From NCBI RefSeq assembly GCF_018129085.1, contig NZ_JAAGBB010000004.1:174568-238567 (forward strand): a stretch of DNA of 64,000 nucleotides. Reading direction: 5' to 3'. This stretch comes from Plastoroseomonas hellenica (GTDB lineage: Bacteria; Pseudomonadota; Alphaproteobacteria; Acetobacterales; Acetobacteraceae). The notes beneath the pieces were generated by a model. It searched no databases. It saw only the letters and a list, made by a program, of their open reading frames with translations, and was not told where the DNA came from. Below are positions 47,390 to 55,740 of this stretch, piece after piece. The stretch's first letter is position 1. Each line of letters opens with the position of its first letter. The position numbers and the translations under genes are program-made.

Positions 47390-47483
47390 AGGGGCCGATA
47401 AGTCGAAGGAGGAGCGCCGGACGTGCGTCGCCGCGGGCGGAACGCCCGATGGTCAGCCCAGGAAGGAGGGCGCGCTGCGTCAT
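47382..47483 (-). CDS. leuL: candidate leucine leader peptide (leuL)
   Basis: A 33-codon frame, MTQRALLPGLTIGRS..., near whose end is ALLLRLIGPWA, with three consecutive leucine codons and a fourth one codon later (47400-47414). The stop codon lies inside the smaller of two exclusive hairpins. About 105 bp separate it from leuA. Leucine-rich leader peptides control leuA in several proteobacteria. Plausible, but four leucine codons in five are modest evidence. Confidence 0.45.
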   Translation of the reverse strand: MTQRALLPGLTIGRSARGDARPALLLRLIGPWA

Positions 47484-47619
47484 CTCTGAAACAGAGTAAC
47501 CGGCCGCCGGGCGCCGGGCAAGCCGGAAGCCAATCCAAGTCTTTGCCTTGCGCGCAGCCGCCACACCAACCCTGCGCGCGATACCCGGCTCCGAAAGTCA
47601 GGACTTTCTCCGCCGAGTA

Positions 47620-48555
47620 TCAATCCCACCAGAAATACCACCAGTCGCTCGCCATCAGGATCGCGGCGAGCGGGGCGAGCGTGCCCACCCCTTGCAGGAC
47701 GATGTCCTCGCAATAGACGGACTGCTCCCGGGCCAGCGCCAGCGCTGCCTCCCGTGTCTCGGGCCGGCGCGTCACGCGGAGGTTGAGCACATCGTTGCTG
47801 ATGCCGACGAGTTCCGCGCCATGGCGGTCCCGCCACGACCGGAGCGCCGCGACATGCAGCTCCGGCGGGGGATTGGCGTTCCAGCCGCCCCATTTCAGGA
47901 AGGCCGGGGCCGCCGTGCCGTCCCGCGTGGGGAGCACCAGGATATGCACCTTCGGCAGGGGGTGGTCCTGGTGGTCCCGCGCGACCGTAAGCCCGGGCCC
48001 CCCCTCCGGCACATCCGGCCATTCGCCGATCGCCGGTGCCCCCTTCGGGCGGGCACTGTCCTCCCAGAGCCCGCGGATCTCCTCGGGCGACAGCGCCTGC
48101 CACTGGCCATCCGGAAGGCTCAGCCGGTTCACCCGGGGCGGCAATCCCGGCCCGTTGCCGCCGCCGGTCATCGCTTCGAAGTGCTGCCGCTCCTCGGCAC
48201 GAAGCGCGTGCAGGGCGTCCGGAAAGCGGAGTGCTTCGGCGGCGGCAAGGATCGCCTCCGCGGACCGCGCATCCCCGATTTCCAGCCATTCGGCGAGGCG
48301 CACCAGGTCCCCGTCCCCGCCGACCACCACCGGCCAGCCTTCGCCCTCCGCCCGCAGCCGCTCCCAGGCCGCCAGCGCCGCCTGACCATCGGTCTCGATG
48401 CGCCGGAAGGGGATGGAGGCGATCGCGCGGGCCAGTGCGGCTCGTTCGGGGCTGCGGTCCCCAGGGCCGATGGGCCGGCCATGGGAAGCCCCGCGCCAGA
48501 CGGAAGCGATGCTCCTGCCCCACCGGGCCAGCCAGCTCGGAACGCCATCGGTCAT
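47620..48555 (-). CDS. DUF4253 domain-containing protein
   Basis: A 311-residue cytoplasmic protein. The last 100 residues carry the DUF4253 pattern: AALRSWRDRHGAELVGISND, ALALAREQSVYCEDIV and a terminal ASDWWYFWWD. The N-terminal part has no recognised motif. Function unknown. The ATG at 48555 is preferred to the longer frame to 48642, which overlaps the downstream end of dxs. Ends about 140 bp before the leuL start. Confidence 0.7.
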   Translation of the reverse strand: MTDGVPSWLARWGRSIASVWRGASHGRPIGPGDRSPERAALARAIASIPFRRIETDGQAALAAWERLRAEGEGWPVVVGGDGDLVRLAEWLEIGDARSAEAILAAAEALRFPDALHALRAEERQHFEAMTGGGNGPGLPPRVNRLSLPDGQWQALSPEEIRGLWEDSARPKGAPAIGEWPDVPEGGPGLTVARDHQDHPLPKVHILVLPTRDGTAAPAFLKWGGWNANPPPELHVAALRSWRDRHGAELVGISNDVLNLRVTRRPETREAALALAREQSVYCEDIVLQGVGTLAPLAAILMASDWWYFWWD

Positions 48556-48610
48556 GCCGTGCCCTCCGGCGCCACGGCCCGCAACGGAGGATGCCGGGCG
48601 CCGCGACGTG

Positions 48611-50527
48611 TCAGGCGCGGGCGGGTTGCGCGTTTGCTTCACCCATGGCGGCGAGTGCGGCGGCGACGATCTGCGGCGCGTTCAGCCCGGCCTCGTCATA
48701 CTGCTTCACCGGGCTGTTGTGGTCGATGTAGCGGTCCGGCAGCACCATCGGACGCAGCTTCAACCCCGTCTCCAGCAGACCCGTCCACGCCAGGTGCTGC
48801 ATCACCAGCGAGCCAAAGCCCCCCACCGAGCCCTCCTCCACCGTGATCAGCACCGCATGCTCCCGCGCCAGACGCTCCACCAGCTCCACATCCAGCGGCT
48901 TCGCGAACCGCGCATCCGCCACCGTGCAGCTCAGCCCACGCGTCCCAAGATCCTCCGCCGCCGTCAGGCATTCCCCCAGCCGCGCCCCGTAGGACAGGAT
49001 CGCCACGCTCGTCCCCTCCCGCAGCACCCGGCCGCGCCCGATCGCAAGCGGCGTCCCCCGCTCCGGCAGAGCGAGCCCCAGCCCCTCACCCCGCGGGTAG
49101 CGCAGCGCGCTCGGGCCGCTGTCCAGCACCGCCTGCGTCGCCACCATGTGCATCAGCTCAAGCTCATCCGCCGCCGCCATCAGCACCATGTTCGGCAGGC
49201 ATCCCAGATACGCGATGTCGAACGACCCCGCATGCGTCGCGCCATCCGCACCCACCAGGCCCGCCCGGTCCAGCGCGAACCGCACCGGCAGGTTCTGCAG
49301 CGCCACGTCATGCACCACCTGGTCATAGGCCCGCTGCAGGAACGTCGAGTAGATCGCGCAGAACGGCTTCATCCCCTCCGTCGCCATCCCCGCCGCAAAC
49401 GTCACCGCATGCTGCTCCGCGATCCCCACGTCGAAGCTCCGCTTCGGGTACGCCTTGCCGAACGCGTCCAGACCCGTCCCCGACGGCATCGCCGCCGTCA
49501 CCGCCACGATCCGATCATCCGCCGCCGCTTCCGCGATCAGTGCCTTCGCGAACACCTTCGTGTACGAGGGCGGGCCCGGCGGCGCCTTCACCTGCTCACC
49601 CGTCACCACGTTGAACTTCGCCACACCGTGGTACTTGTCCGCGCTCTGCTCCGCCGGCGCGTAGCCCTTGCCCTTCTGCGTCACCACATGCAGCAGGATC
49701 GGGCCCTGGTGGTCGGTGTCGCGCAGGTTGCGCAGCACCGGCATCAGGTGGTCCATGTCGTGCCCGTCGATCGGGCCCACATAGTAGAACCCCAGCTCCT
49801 CGAACAGCGTGCCACCCGTCAGCAGCCCGCGTGCGAACTCGTCCGCCCGCCGCGCCGCCCGCTCCAGCGGGCGCGGGAACCGACGCGCCATCTTCGCCAT
49901 CAGCTCCCGGATCGACAGGAACGGCCGCGACGAGATCAGCCGCGACAGATAGGCGCTCATCGCCCCCACCGGCGGCGCGATCGACATGTCGTTGTCGTTC
50001 AGCACCACGATCAGGTTGGCCCGGCTCGCCCCGGCATTGTTCATCGCCTCATAGGCCATGCCGGCGCTCATCGCCCCGTCGCCGATCACCGCGATGACGT
50101 GCCGCTCCTCGCCCTTCAGCTCGCGTGCCACCGCCATCCCGAGACCCGCCGAGATCGAGGTCGAGGAATGCGCCGCACCGAACGGGTCGTATTCGCTCTC
50201 CGACCGCCGCGTGAACCCGGACAAGCCCCCGCCCTGCCGCAAGGTCCGGATCCGCTCCCGCCGACCCGTCAGGATCTTGTGCGGATAGGCCTGGTGACCG
50301 ACATCCCAGATCAGCCGGTCATGCGGTGTCTCGAACACCGCATGCACCGCAACCGTCAGCTCGACCACACCGAGCGAGGCCCCCAGGTGACCGCCCGTCA
50401 CCGACACCGCGTCGATCGTCTCCGCGCGCAACTCACCAGCAACCTGCTTCAGCTGCTCCGCCGACAGGTTCCGTAAATCCGCAGGCTCCCGAATACGGTC
50501 AAGCAGCGGCGTGACGGGACGGGTCAT
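48611..50527 (-). CDS. dxs: 1-deoxy-D-xylulose-5-phosphate synthase (copy 2)
   Basis: A 638-residue full-length enzyme with the same catalytic motifs as copy 1 ([31 protein letters not shown]). Its DNA is almost identical to 15489-17402 from about 48632 to 50515 (offset 33,119); I see about half a dozen substitutions across nearly 1.9 kb, while the first few codons and last codons differ. Part of the ancestral-type operon xseB-ispA-dxs, so this is probably the housekeeping locus. The start is ATG at 50527. Confidence 0.95.
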   Translation of the reverse strand: MTRPVTPLLDRIREPADLRNLSAEQLKQVAGELRAETIDAVSVTGGHLGASLGVVELTVAVHAVFETPHDRLIWDVGHQAYPHKILTGRRERIRTLRQGGGLSGFTRRSESEYDPFGAAHSSTSISAGLGMAVARELKGEERHVIAVIGDGAMSAGMAYEAMNNAGASRANLIVVLNDNDMSIAPPVGAMSAYLSRLISSRPFLSIRELMAKMARRFPRPLERAARRADEFARGLLTGGTLFEELGFYYVGPIDGHDMDHLMPVLRNLRDTDHQGPILLHVVTQKGKGYAPAEQSADKYHGVAKFNVVTGEQVKAPPGPPSYTKVFAKALIAEAAADDRIVAVTAAMPSGTGLDAFGKAYPKRSFDVGIAEQHAVTFAAGMATEGMKPFCAIYSTFLQRAYDQVVHDVALQNLPVRFALDRAGLVGADGATHAGSFDIAYLGCLPNMVLMAAADELELMHMVATQAVLDSGPSALRYPRGEGLGLALPERGTPLAIGRGRVLREGTSVAILSYGARLGECLTAAEDLGTRGLSCTVADARFAKPLDVELVERLAREHAVLITVEEGSVGGFGSLVMQHLAWTGLLETGLKLRPMVLPDRYIDHNSPVKQYDEAGLNAPQIVAAALAAMGEANAQPARA

Positions 50528-51421
50528 TCAATTCCTCCGCTCGATCGCGTAGGTGGCGAGCGCACGCAACAGATCGGCGCGTTCCCCGAAACTGTCCAGA
50601 TGGTGGGCGGCTTGCTGGGCCAGGCGTTCGGCCTGCAGCTTGGCGCGCTCGGGCCCCAGCAGGCCGAGCAGCGTCGCCTTGCCGGCGGCCGCGTCCTTGC
50701 CGGTCGCCTTGCCCGCCTGTTCAGGCGTCGCGGTCAGGTCCAGCAGGTCGTCAGCGATCTGGAAGGCGGCGCCGAGATCGCGGCCATAGGCCGATAAGGC
50801 GTGACGCAGGGTCGGCGGCGCCTTGCCGAGAATGGCGCCCGCCTCGGCCGCGAATTCGATCAACTTGCCGGTCTTCAGGAGTTGCAGCCGCCCGATGGCC
50901 GACTCCTCGAGCGGCGCCGTGGCCTGCTCGGCCAGCATGTCCAGCATCTGCCCGCCGCACATGCCGCGAGGCCCGGCGGCGCGGGCGAGGCAATGGCAGA
51001 GCTCGGCGCGCACCGCCGGATCGGCATGCGTCTCCTCATGCGACAGCACGTAGAAGGCATTGGCCTGCAGGGCGTCGCCCGCCAGGACCGCGGTCGCCTC
51101 GTCGAAGGCGATGTGCACCGTGGGCTTGCCGCGGCGCAGATCGTCATCGTCCATGGCCGGCAGGTCGTCATGCACCAGCGAATAGGCATGCAGCATCTCG
51201 ACCGCCGCCGCCGCCCTGAGTGCCGCGCTGCGCCCAACGCCGAACTGCTTCGCCCCTTCCAGCACCAGGAAGCCGCGCAGCCGCTTGCCGCCGCCGATCG
51301 CGGCGTAGCGCATGGCCTCAAACAGCCGCGACTCGTCGCCCTCCGATTGTGGGATCACGCGGTCGAGCGCGGCGTCGATCTCGGCCGCCGCCTCGGCCAA
51401 TGCGGCCGCGAGGTCGGTCAC
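50528..51421 (-). CDS. ispA: geranyl/farnesyl diphosphate synthase (copy 2)
   Basis: A 297-residue prenyl transferase with GGGKRLRGFLVLE, DDLPAMDDDD and FQIADDLLDL. The GTG at 51421 overlaps the xseB stop (GTGA), and the stop is next to dxs with no gap. It differs from copy 1 in most places, but the stretch around DDLLDLTATPEQAGKATGKD and the following GKATLLGLLGPERA is identical, pointing to conversion between copies in that part. Confidence 0.92.
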   Translation of the reverse strand: MTDLAAALAEAAAEIDAALDRVIPQSEGDESRLFEAMRYAAIGGGKRLRGFLVLEGAKQFGVGRSAALRAAAAVEMLHAYSLVHDDLPAMDDDDLRRGKPTVHIAFDEATAVLAGDALQANAFYVLSHEETHADPAVRAELCHCLARAAGPRGMCGGQMLDMLAEQATAPLEESAIGRLQLLKTGKLIEFAAEAGAILGKAPPTLRHALSAYGRDLGAAFQIADDLLDLTATPEQAGKATGKDAAAGKATLLGLLGPERAKLQAERLAQQAAHHLDSFGERADLLRALATYAIERRN

Positions 51422-51663
51422 TCCACGTCCCGAAGCGTGGCGCCGCTCGGCCCTTCCACGATCGCCTGCACCTTCTGCTCCGCCTCGGCGAGCTTCGCCT
51501 CGCAATGCCGGCGCAGCGCGGCACCGCGCTCATAGGCGCGCACCGATTCCTCGAGCTTCCCCTGCCCGCCTTCCAGCGTCTTCACGATGCCTTCCAGCTC
51601 GGCCAGCGCCTCCTCGAAGGACAGGGAAGCAACATCCGGGAGCGGGGCGTCAGCGGCGGCCAT
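51418..51663 (-). CDS. xseB: exodeoxyribonuclease VII small subunit
   Basis: An 81-residue helical protein with the family pattern SFEEALAELEGIVKTLEGGQ, then GKLEESVRAYERGAALRRHC and EAKLAEAEQKVQ. It forms the filamentous small subunits of exonuclease VII. xseB-ispA-dxs is a common operon in proteobacteria. The ATG at 51663 is favoured; the frame upstream runs into a tandem repeat. Confidence 0.92.
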   Translation of the reverse strand: MAAADAPLPDVASLSFEEALAELEGIVKTLEGGQGKLEESVRAYERGAALRRHCEAKLAEAEQKVQAIVEGPSGATLRDVE

Positions 51664-51749
51664 GGCGATCAGGTTCCGGTTCCGGCATCTGGTTGGGCCG
51701 GACCATACAGGGGGAAAGCCCATGGTCCAGCCCGGATATAGGCTCAGGC

Positions 51750-51920
51750 TTGGCTCGCGAACAGATTCACGCCTCCCGGCATTCGCCCTACGGCGATCTG
51801 CCCAAGTTTGGCTCGCGAACAGATTCACGCCCTTCGGGCATTCGCCCTGCGGCGAATCTGCCCAAGTTTGGCTCGCGAACAGATTCACGCCTTCGGGCAT
51901 TCGCCCTGCGGCGATCTGCT
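51750..51920. repeat. three tandem copies of a 58-60 bp palindromic repeat
   Basis: Units begin at 51750, 51808 and 51868 with TTGGCTCGCGAACAGATTCA, followed by CGCCTTCGGGC-ATTC-GCCCTGCGGCGATCTGCC-type arms that can form a hairpin. They lie between xseB and the deacetylase gene, upstream of xseB. A related inverted copy is at 57884-57931. Confidence 0.8.
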
Positions 51921-51926
51921 TCGCGC

Positions 51927-52856
51927 TCAACTATCCCGCAGGCTCCGCACATGCGCGGCAGCCGAGGCGCCGAGCGCCGCCAGATCGTAGCCCCCTTCCA
52001 GCAGGCTCACGACCCGTCCGCCCGCGTGTCGTTCCGCGACCGCGCAGAGAGCCGCGGTCAACCAGGCGAAATCCGGCTCCCGCAGCCGGAGCTGGGCCAG
52101 GGGGTCGGCGGCGTGGGCGTCGAAGCCGGCCGAGATGATGAGCAGCCCCGGCGCGAAGGCCTCGACCGCCGGCAGCAGCGCCCGTTCCCACAGCGCCCGG
52201 AAGGCGGCGCCGTCCGCACCGGGCGGCAGGGTGCCGTTCACGATATTGCCGACCCCGGTCTCCGTCACCGCCCCGGTGCCCGGATACAGCGGCCATTGAT
52301 GGGAGGAGACATAGAGCAGGCTCGGCTCGGCCTCGAAACAGGCCTGGGTGCCGTTGCCGTGATGGACGTCGAAATCCACCACCGCCACCCGCGCCACCCC
52401 ATGCGCCGCCTGGGCATGCCGGGCGGCGATGGCGGCGTTCGAGAACAGGCAGAACCCCATGGGCCGGGCGGGCTCGCAGTGATGGCCAGGCGGCCGCACC
52501 GCGCAGAAGGCGCGCCGCACTTCGCCCCCCATCACCGCATCGACCGCGGCGACGGCGGCACCCGCGGCGCGCAGCGCGGCCTCGGCGCTGCCATGCGACA
52601 TCATGGTGTCACCATCGAGCGGCACCCGCTCATCGGGCTCCGGCCGGATGCCGAGGATCGCCTCCACATAGGACAGCGGATGCACCCGGGTGAGCTGCTC
52701 CTCGGTCGCGCGCGGCGCGTCCCCCTGGATCAAGTCCGAGAACTCCTCGGCCTCCAGCGCCGCCACCACCGCCCGCAGCCGGTCCGGGCATTCCGGATGG
52801 TAGGGGCCGGGATCATGCCCCAGGCAGGCGCGGTGGGTGAGGAGCAGCAGGCTCAT
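51927..52856 (-). CDS. histone deacetylase family (acetoin utilisation-like) protein
   Basis: A 309-residue zinc-dependent deacetylase fold: HRACLGHDPGPYHPECPDRL, the active-site histidines in RPPGHHCEPARPMGFCLFSN, the zinc ligands in VDFDVHHGNGTQ, and ISAGFDAHAADPLAQL. Bacterial members act on acetylpolyamines or acetyl-lysine. Its ATG overlaps the stop of the TusA-like gene. Stops near the tandem repeats. Confidence 0.9.
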   Translation of the reverse strand: MSLLLLTHRACLGHDPGPYHPECPDRLRAVVAALEAEEFSDLIQGDAPRATEEQLTRVHPLSYVEAILGIRPEPDERVPLDGDTMMSHGSAEAALRAAGAAVAAVDAVMGGEVRRAFCAVRPPGHHCEPARPMGFCLFSNAAIAARHAQAAHGVARVAVVDFDVHHGNGTQACFEAEPSLLYVSSHQWPLYPGTGAVTETGVGNIVNGTLPPGADGAAFRALWERALLPAVEAFAPGLLIISAGFDAHAADPLAQLRLREPDFAWLTAALCAVAERHAGGRVVSLLEGGYDLAALGASAAAHVRSLRDS

Positions 52857-53092
52857 GCCGCCGGCTCTTCCCGCTTCTTCAGGACGAAGCGGAACAGGCC
52901 CTGATCCTCGCTGAAGGCGACCAGGGCATGCCCGGTTTCCCGGCAGAAGGCACGGAAATCGGCGACGCTGGCGGGGTCGGTCGCCAGCACGGTCAGCTTG
53001 GCGCCGGGGGCCAGACCACGCATCGCCTTGTTCGCCTTGAGCACCGGCAAGGGGCAGCTCAGGCCCTTCACGTCAAGCAATGTCTCGGACAT
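52853..53092 (-). CDS. TusA/SirA family sulfur carrier
   Basis: A 79-residue protein with the CPxP motif in GLSCPLPVLKANKAM, where the cysteine carries persulfide sulfur. Members act in tRNA thiolation, molybdenum cofactor maturation or sulfur transfer. The ATG at 53092 fits; the frame upstream is not supported. It is the first gene of a pair with the deacetylase-family gene (ATGA overlap). Confidence 0.88.
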   Translation of the reverse strand: MSETLLDVKGLSCPLPVLKANKAMRGLAPGAKLTVLATDPASVADFRAFCRETGHALVAFSEDQGLFRFVLKKREEPAA

Positions 53093-53147
53093 GGGCCCAC
53101 CGCACCACGGAGCGCGGCCCGGGGCAAGCGGGACCACCAGCAGATCG

Positions 53148-53296
53148 CGGCGGCAGGCCGCCAACGGAAAGGCCGGGCTGCGAGGCCAGCCGATGCAGAC
53201 CGAGGCCGCGAATGCGGCCCGCGCGCGACCAACCGCGGCGCCGGGCGCATACCCGACAGCGCGAAAGCCAAGCAGCCGGAGGCTGCGCCGGCGCCT
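53148..53296 (+). repeat. GC-rich dispersed repeat (copy B, longest)
   Basis: Includes GGCGGCAGGCCGCC near 53149-53162, GGCCGGGCTGCGAGGC, the GGCCGC-GAAT-GCGGCC hairpin (53204-53219) and GCAGCC-GGA-GGCTGC (53272-53286). The left part matches 62829-62912 in inverted orientation, and the right part matches 24121-24205 directly. It fills much of the gap between the TusA-like and ROK genes. Confidence 0.65.
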
Positions 53297-53312
53297 GAGG
53301 CTTGAAATAACC

Positions 53313-53339
53313 ATAAGGATCGGGGAACACGATCCTTAT
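53313..53339. promoter_or_regulatory. perfect palindrome covering the ROK kinase start codon
   Basis: ATAAGGATCG (53313-53322), a 7-base spacer, and CGATCCTTAT (53330-53339), whose last two bases are the A and T of the ATG. It could be an operator for a repressor (ROK family members and their neighbours are often sugar regulated) or an mRNA hairpin that hides the start codon. Confidence 0.55.
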
Positions 53340-54237
53340 GAACATCAGGCTCGGCGTGGACCTCGGCGGCACCAAGGTGGAGATCGTGGCCCTCGGCCCG
53401 GATGGCCGCCCCCTGTTGCGGGAGCGCAGCCCCACGCCCGGCGGCTACCGTGCCACCGTCGAGACCATCGCCGGCCTGGTCGAGGCCACGGAGGCGAAGC
53501 TCGGCGCCCAGGGCAGCCTCGGCATCGGCATCCCCGGCAGCCTCAGCCCCGCGACCGGCCTGGTGCGGGGCGCCAATTCCCAGGAGCTCAACGGCAAGCC
53601 GCTGCGCGAGGACCTGGAGGAGCGGCTGCACCGGCCGGTCCGCATCTCCAACGACGCCAATTGCCTCGCGATGAGCGAGGCGGCGGATGGCGCCGGCGCC
53701 GGATATGAGACGGTCTTCGCGGTCATCCTCGGCACCGGCGTCGGCGGCGGCATCGTCTCCCGCGGGCGCATCCTGGAAGGGCGCAACCGGGTCTGCGGCG
53801 AATGGGGGCATACGCCGCTGCCCTGGATGTCCGCCGAGGAATTCGCCGGCCCGCGCTGCTGGTGCGGCCGGCCTGCCTGCATGGAGACCTTCCTCTCCGG
53901 CCCGGCGCTGGCCGCCGATGCCGACGGCCCCGGCGCCCGCGACGCCAGTGGCCTGCCGGCCCGCGCCGCGGCCGGCGACTGCCGTGCGCAGGCGGCGCTG
54001 GACCGGCACACGGACCGGCTGGCCCGCGCGCTGGCGATGGTGGTCAATATCCTCGACCCGGATGTCATCGTGCTGGCCGGCGGCCTCTCCAACATGGAGC
54101 ATCTCTATGAGGCGATGCCGCGGCTGATGCCGCGCCACGTCTTCAGCGACCATGCCGAGACCCCGGTCGTGCGCGCGAAGCATGGCGATTCCAGCGGCGT
54201 CTTCGGCGCCGCCCGCCTCTGGGACAGCGGCGGCTGA
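53338..54237 (+). CDS. ROK family sugar kinase
   Basis: A 299-residue cytoplasmic kinase, likely of fructose, glucose or N-acetylglucosamine. Motifs: the phosphate loop GVDLGGTKVEIV, GTGVGGGIVSRGRIL, EWGHTPLP with a catalytic-type histidine, and the zinc-binding CWCGRPACMETFLSG. The ATG at 53338 lies inside a palindrome and lacks a strong ribosome site, which may indicate regulation at translation. The next element (54238-54398) begins at its stop codon. Confidence 0.86.
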   Translation: MNIRLGVDLGGTKVEIVALGPDGRPLLRERSPTPGGYRATVETIAGLVEATEAKLGAQGSLGIGIPGSLSPATGLVRGANSQELNGKPLREDLEERLHRPVRISNDANCLAMSEAADGAGAGYETVFAVILGTGVGGGIVSRGRILEGRNRVCGEWGHTPLPWMSAEEFAGPRCWCGRPACMETFLSGPALAADADGPGARDASGLPARAAAGDCRAQAALDRHTDRLARALAMVVNILDPDVIVLAGGLSNMEHLYEAMPRLMPRHVFSDHAETPVVRAKHGDSSGVFGAARLWDSGG

Positions 54238-54398
54238 GAGGCCGTATGGGAATGGGGCGGAGGCGGGCTGGCGAGGGATTTTTCGCTCCTGTCGGGTCGG
54301 CCGACGCAGCCGATGCCGGCTGCATGGGCGAGGAGGCCGGCGCGGCAGGGGCGGAAAAGCCCCGTCAGGACGCTCCGCATCCATTCCCATACGGCCTC
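54238..54398. repeat. 161-bp structured element (copy 2) with perfect 18-bp terminal inverted repeats
   Basis: GAGGCCGTATGGGAATGG (54238-54255) and its exact complement (54381-54398). The interior shares GGCGAGGGATTTTTCGC, GCCGATGC and CGGAAAAGCCCC with copy 1 at 45534-45700. It begins just after the ROK kinase stop and ends 5 bp before the dinB start, so it is likely present in the dinB mRNA leader. Confidence 0.75.
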
Positions 54399-54403
54399 TG
54401 ATC

Positions 54404-55711
54404 ATGCCGAGCCTCTGCCGCGACTGCTTCCACATCGCGGACGAGGCCATGGCATCCTGCGCGCGCTGCGGCCGCCGCCGCATCGCGACGCATCCCGAGC
54501 TGCTGACGCTCTCGGTCGCGCATGTCGATTGCGACGCCTTCTACGCGAGCGTCGAGAAGCGCGACCGGCCGGAGCTGCTGACCAGGCCGGTCATCGTCGG
54601 CGGCGGCAAGCGCGGCGTCGTCTCGGCCTGCTGCTACATCGCGCGCACCCGCGGCGTGCGCAGCGCCATGCCGATGTTCAAGGCGCTGGCGGCCTGCCCG
54701 GACGCCGTCGTCATCAGGCCCGACATGGCGAAGTACGTCTACGAGGCCCGCCGCATCCGCGCCCTGATGGAGGCGCTGACGCCGCTGCTGCAGCCGCTGT
54801 CGATCGACGAGGCGGTGATGGACCTGAAGGGCACCGAAGCGCTGCACGGCGCACCGCCCGCCGCCGTGCTGGCGCGCTTCGCCCAGGCCGTCGAGCGCGA
54901 AATCGGCGTCACCGTCTCGGTCGGCCTCGCCGCCAACCGCCTGATGGCCAAGCTCGCCGCCGAGCGCGACAAGCCGCGCGGCTTCGCCATGATCGGCGCC
55001 GGGGAGGCCGCCGCCTGGCTCGCCCCGCAGCCGGTCTCGCTGCTGCCCGGCATCGGGCCGGCGATGGAGAAGCGGCTCGCGGCCGCCGGCATCACCCGGC
55101 TCGGCCAGCTCGCGGTGCTCGATCCGAAGCAGGCGGCGCTGCGCTTCGGGGAGGACGGGCCGTCGCTCACCGCCCGCGCCCGCGGCAAGGATAGCCGGGC
55201 CGTGGACCCGGACCGCGAGACCAGGTCGGTCAGCGCCGAGACTACCTTCAACAGCGACCTCCGCGATCCCGCCGCGCTGGAACGCCCGCTCTGGCGGCTC
55301 TGCGAGAAGCTGGTGCGCCGTCTCAGGGAGAAGCGGCTCGCCGCCGGCGGCGTCGTGCTGAAGCTGAAGACCGCCGATTTCCGCAACCGCACCCGGCATG
55401 CGCGCCTGCCCTCGCCGACGCTGCTGCCCGACACGCTGTTCGCGGCGGCCCGCGCCCTGCTGGCGCGGGAAGCGGATGGCCGTACCGCCTTCCGGCTGAT
55501 CGGCATCGGCGCGCAGCCGCTCGCCGATGCGGCGGATGCGGATCGCGGCGACCTCGCCGACCCCACCGCGCCGAGGCGCGCGGCCGGCTGGGCGGCGGTC
55601 GAGGCGCTCCGCAAGCGGTTCGGCGAGGATGCCATTGCGCGGGGCCGCGCCCTGCCCACCAATCCGGCACCGCCGAAGGGTCCGGCTGCCTTGCCGCCGA
55701 AGACCCGCTAG
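54404..55711 (+). CDS. dinB: DNA polymerase IV with N-terminal zinc-ribbon
   Basis: A 435-residue Y-family translesion polymerase. The N-terminus (about 1-25) has CRDC (C5, C8) and CARC (C19, C22), a zinc-ribbon-like extension seen in alphaproteobacterial DinB proteins. Then VDCDAFYASVE (D42, D44) and LSIDEAVMDL (D135, E136) supply the catalytic acids, with the little-finger domain after about residue 260. No LexA-like box is visible. The ATG at 54404 lies right after the structured repeat; the open frame before it is the repeat itself. Confidence 0.9.
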   Translation: MPSLCRDCFHIADEAMASCARCGRRRIATHPELLTLSVAHVDCDAFYASVEKRDRPELLTRPVIVGGGKRGVVSACCYIARTRGVRSAMPMFKALAACPDAVVIRPDMAKYVYEARRIRALMEALTPLLQPLSIDEAVMDLKGTEALHGAPPAAVLARFAQAVEREIGVTVSVGLAANRLMAKLAAERDKPRGFAMIGAGEAAAWLAPQPVSLLPGIGPAMEKRLAAAGITRLGQLAVLDPKQAALRFGEDGPSLTARARGKDSRAVDPDRETRSVSAETTFNSDLRDPAALERPLWRLCEKLVRRLREKRLAAGGVVLKLKTADFRNRTRHARLPSPTLLPDTLFAAARALLAREADGRTAFRLIGIGAQPLADAADADRGDLADPTAPRRAAGWAAVEALRKRFGEDAIARGRALPTNPAPPKGPAALPPKTR

Positions 55712-55740
55712 GCTGCGATTCTGGGGAGAGGAGTCCCGTC

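Noticed and set aside
51750..51920. Tandem repeats as a CRISPR array
   Set aside because: Units adjoin directly, are palindromic over almost their whole length, and no cas genes are present.
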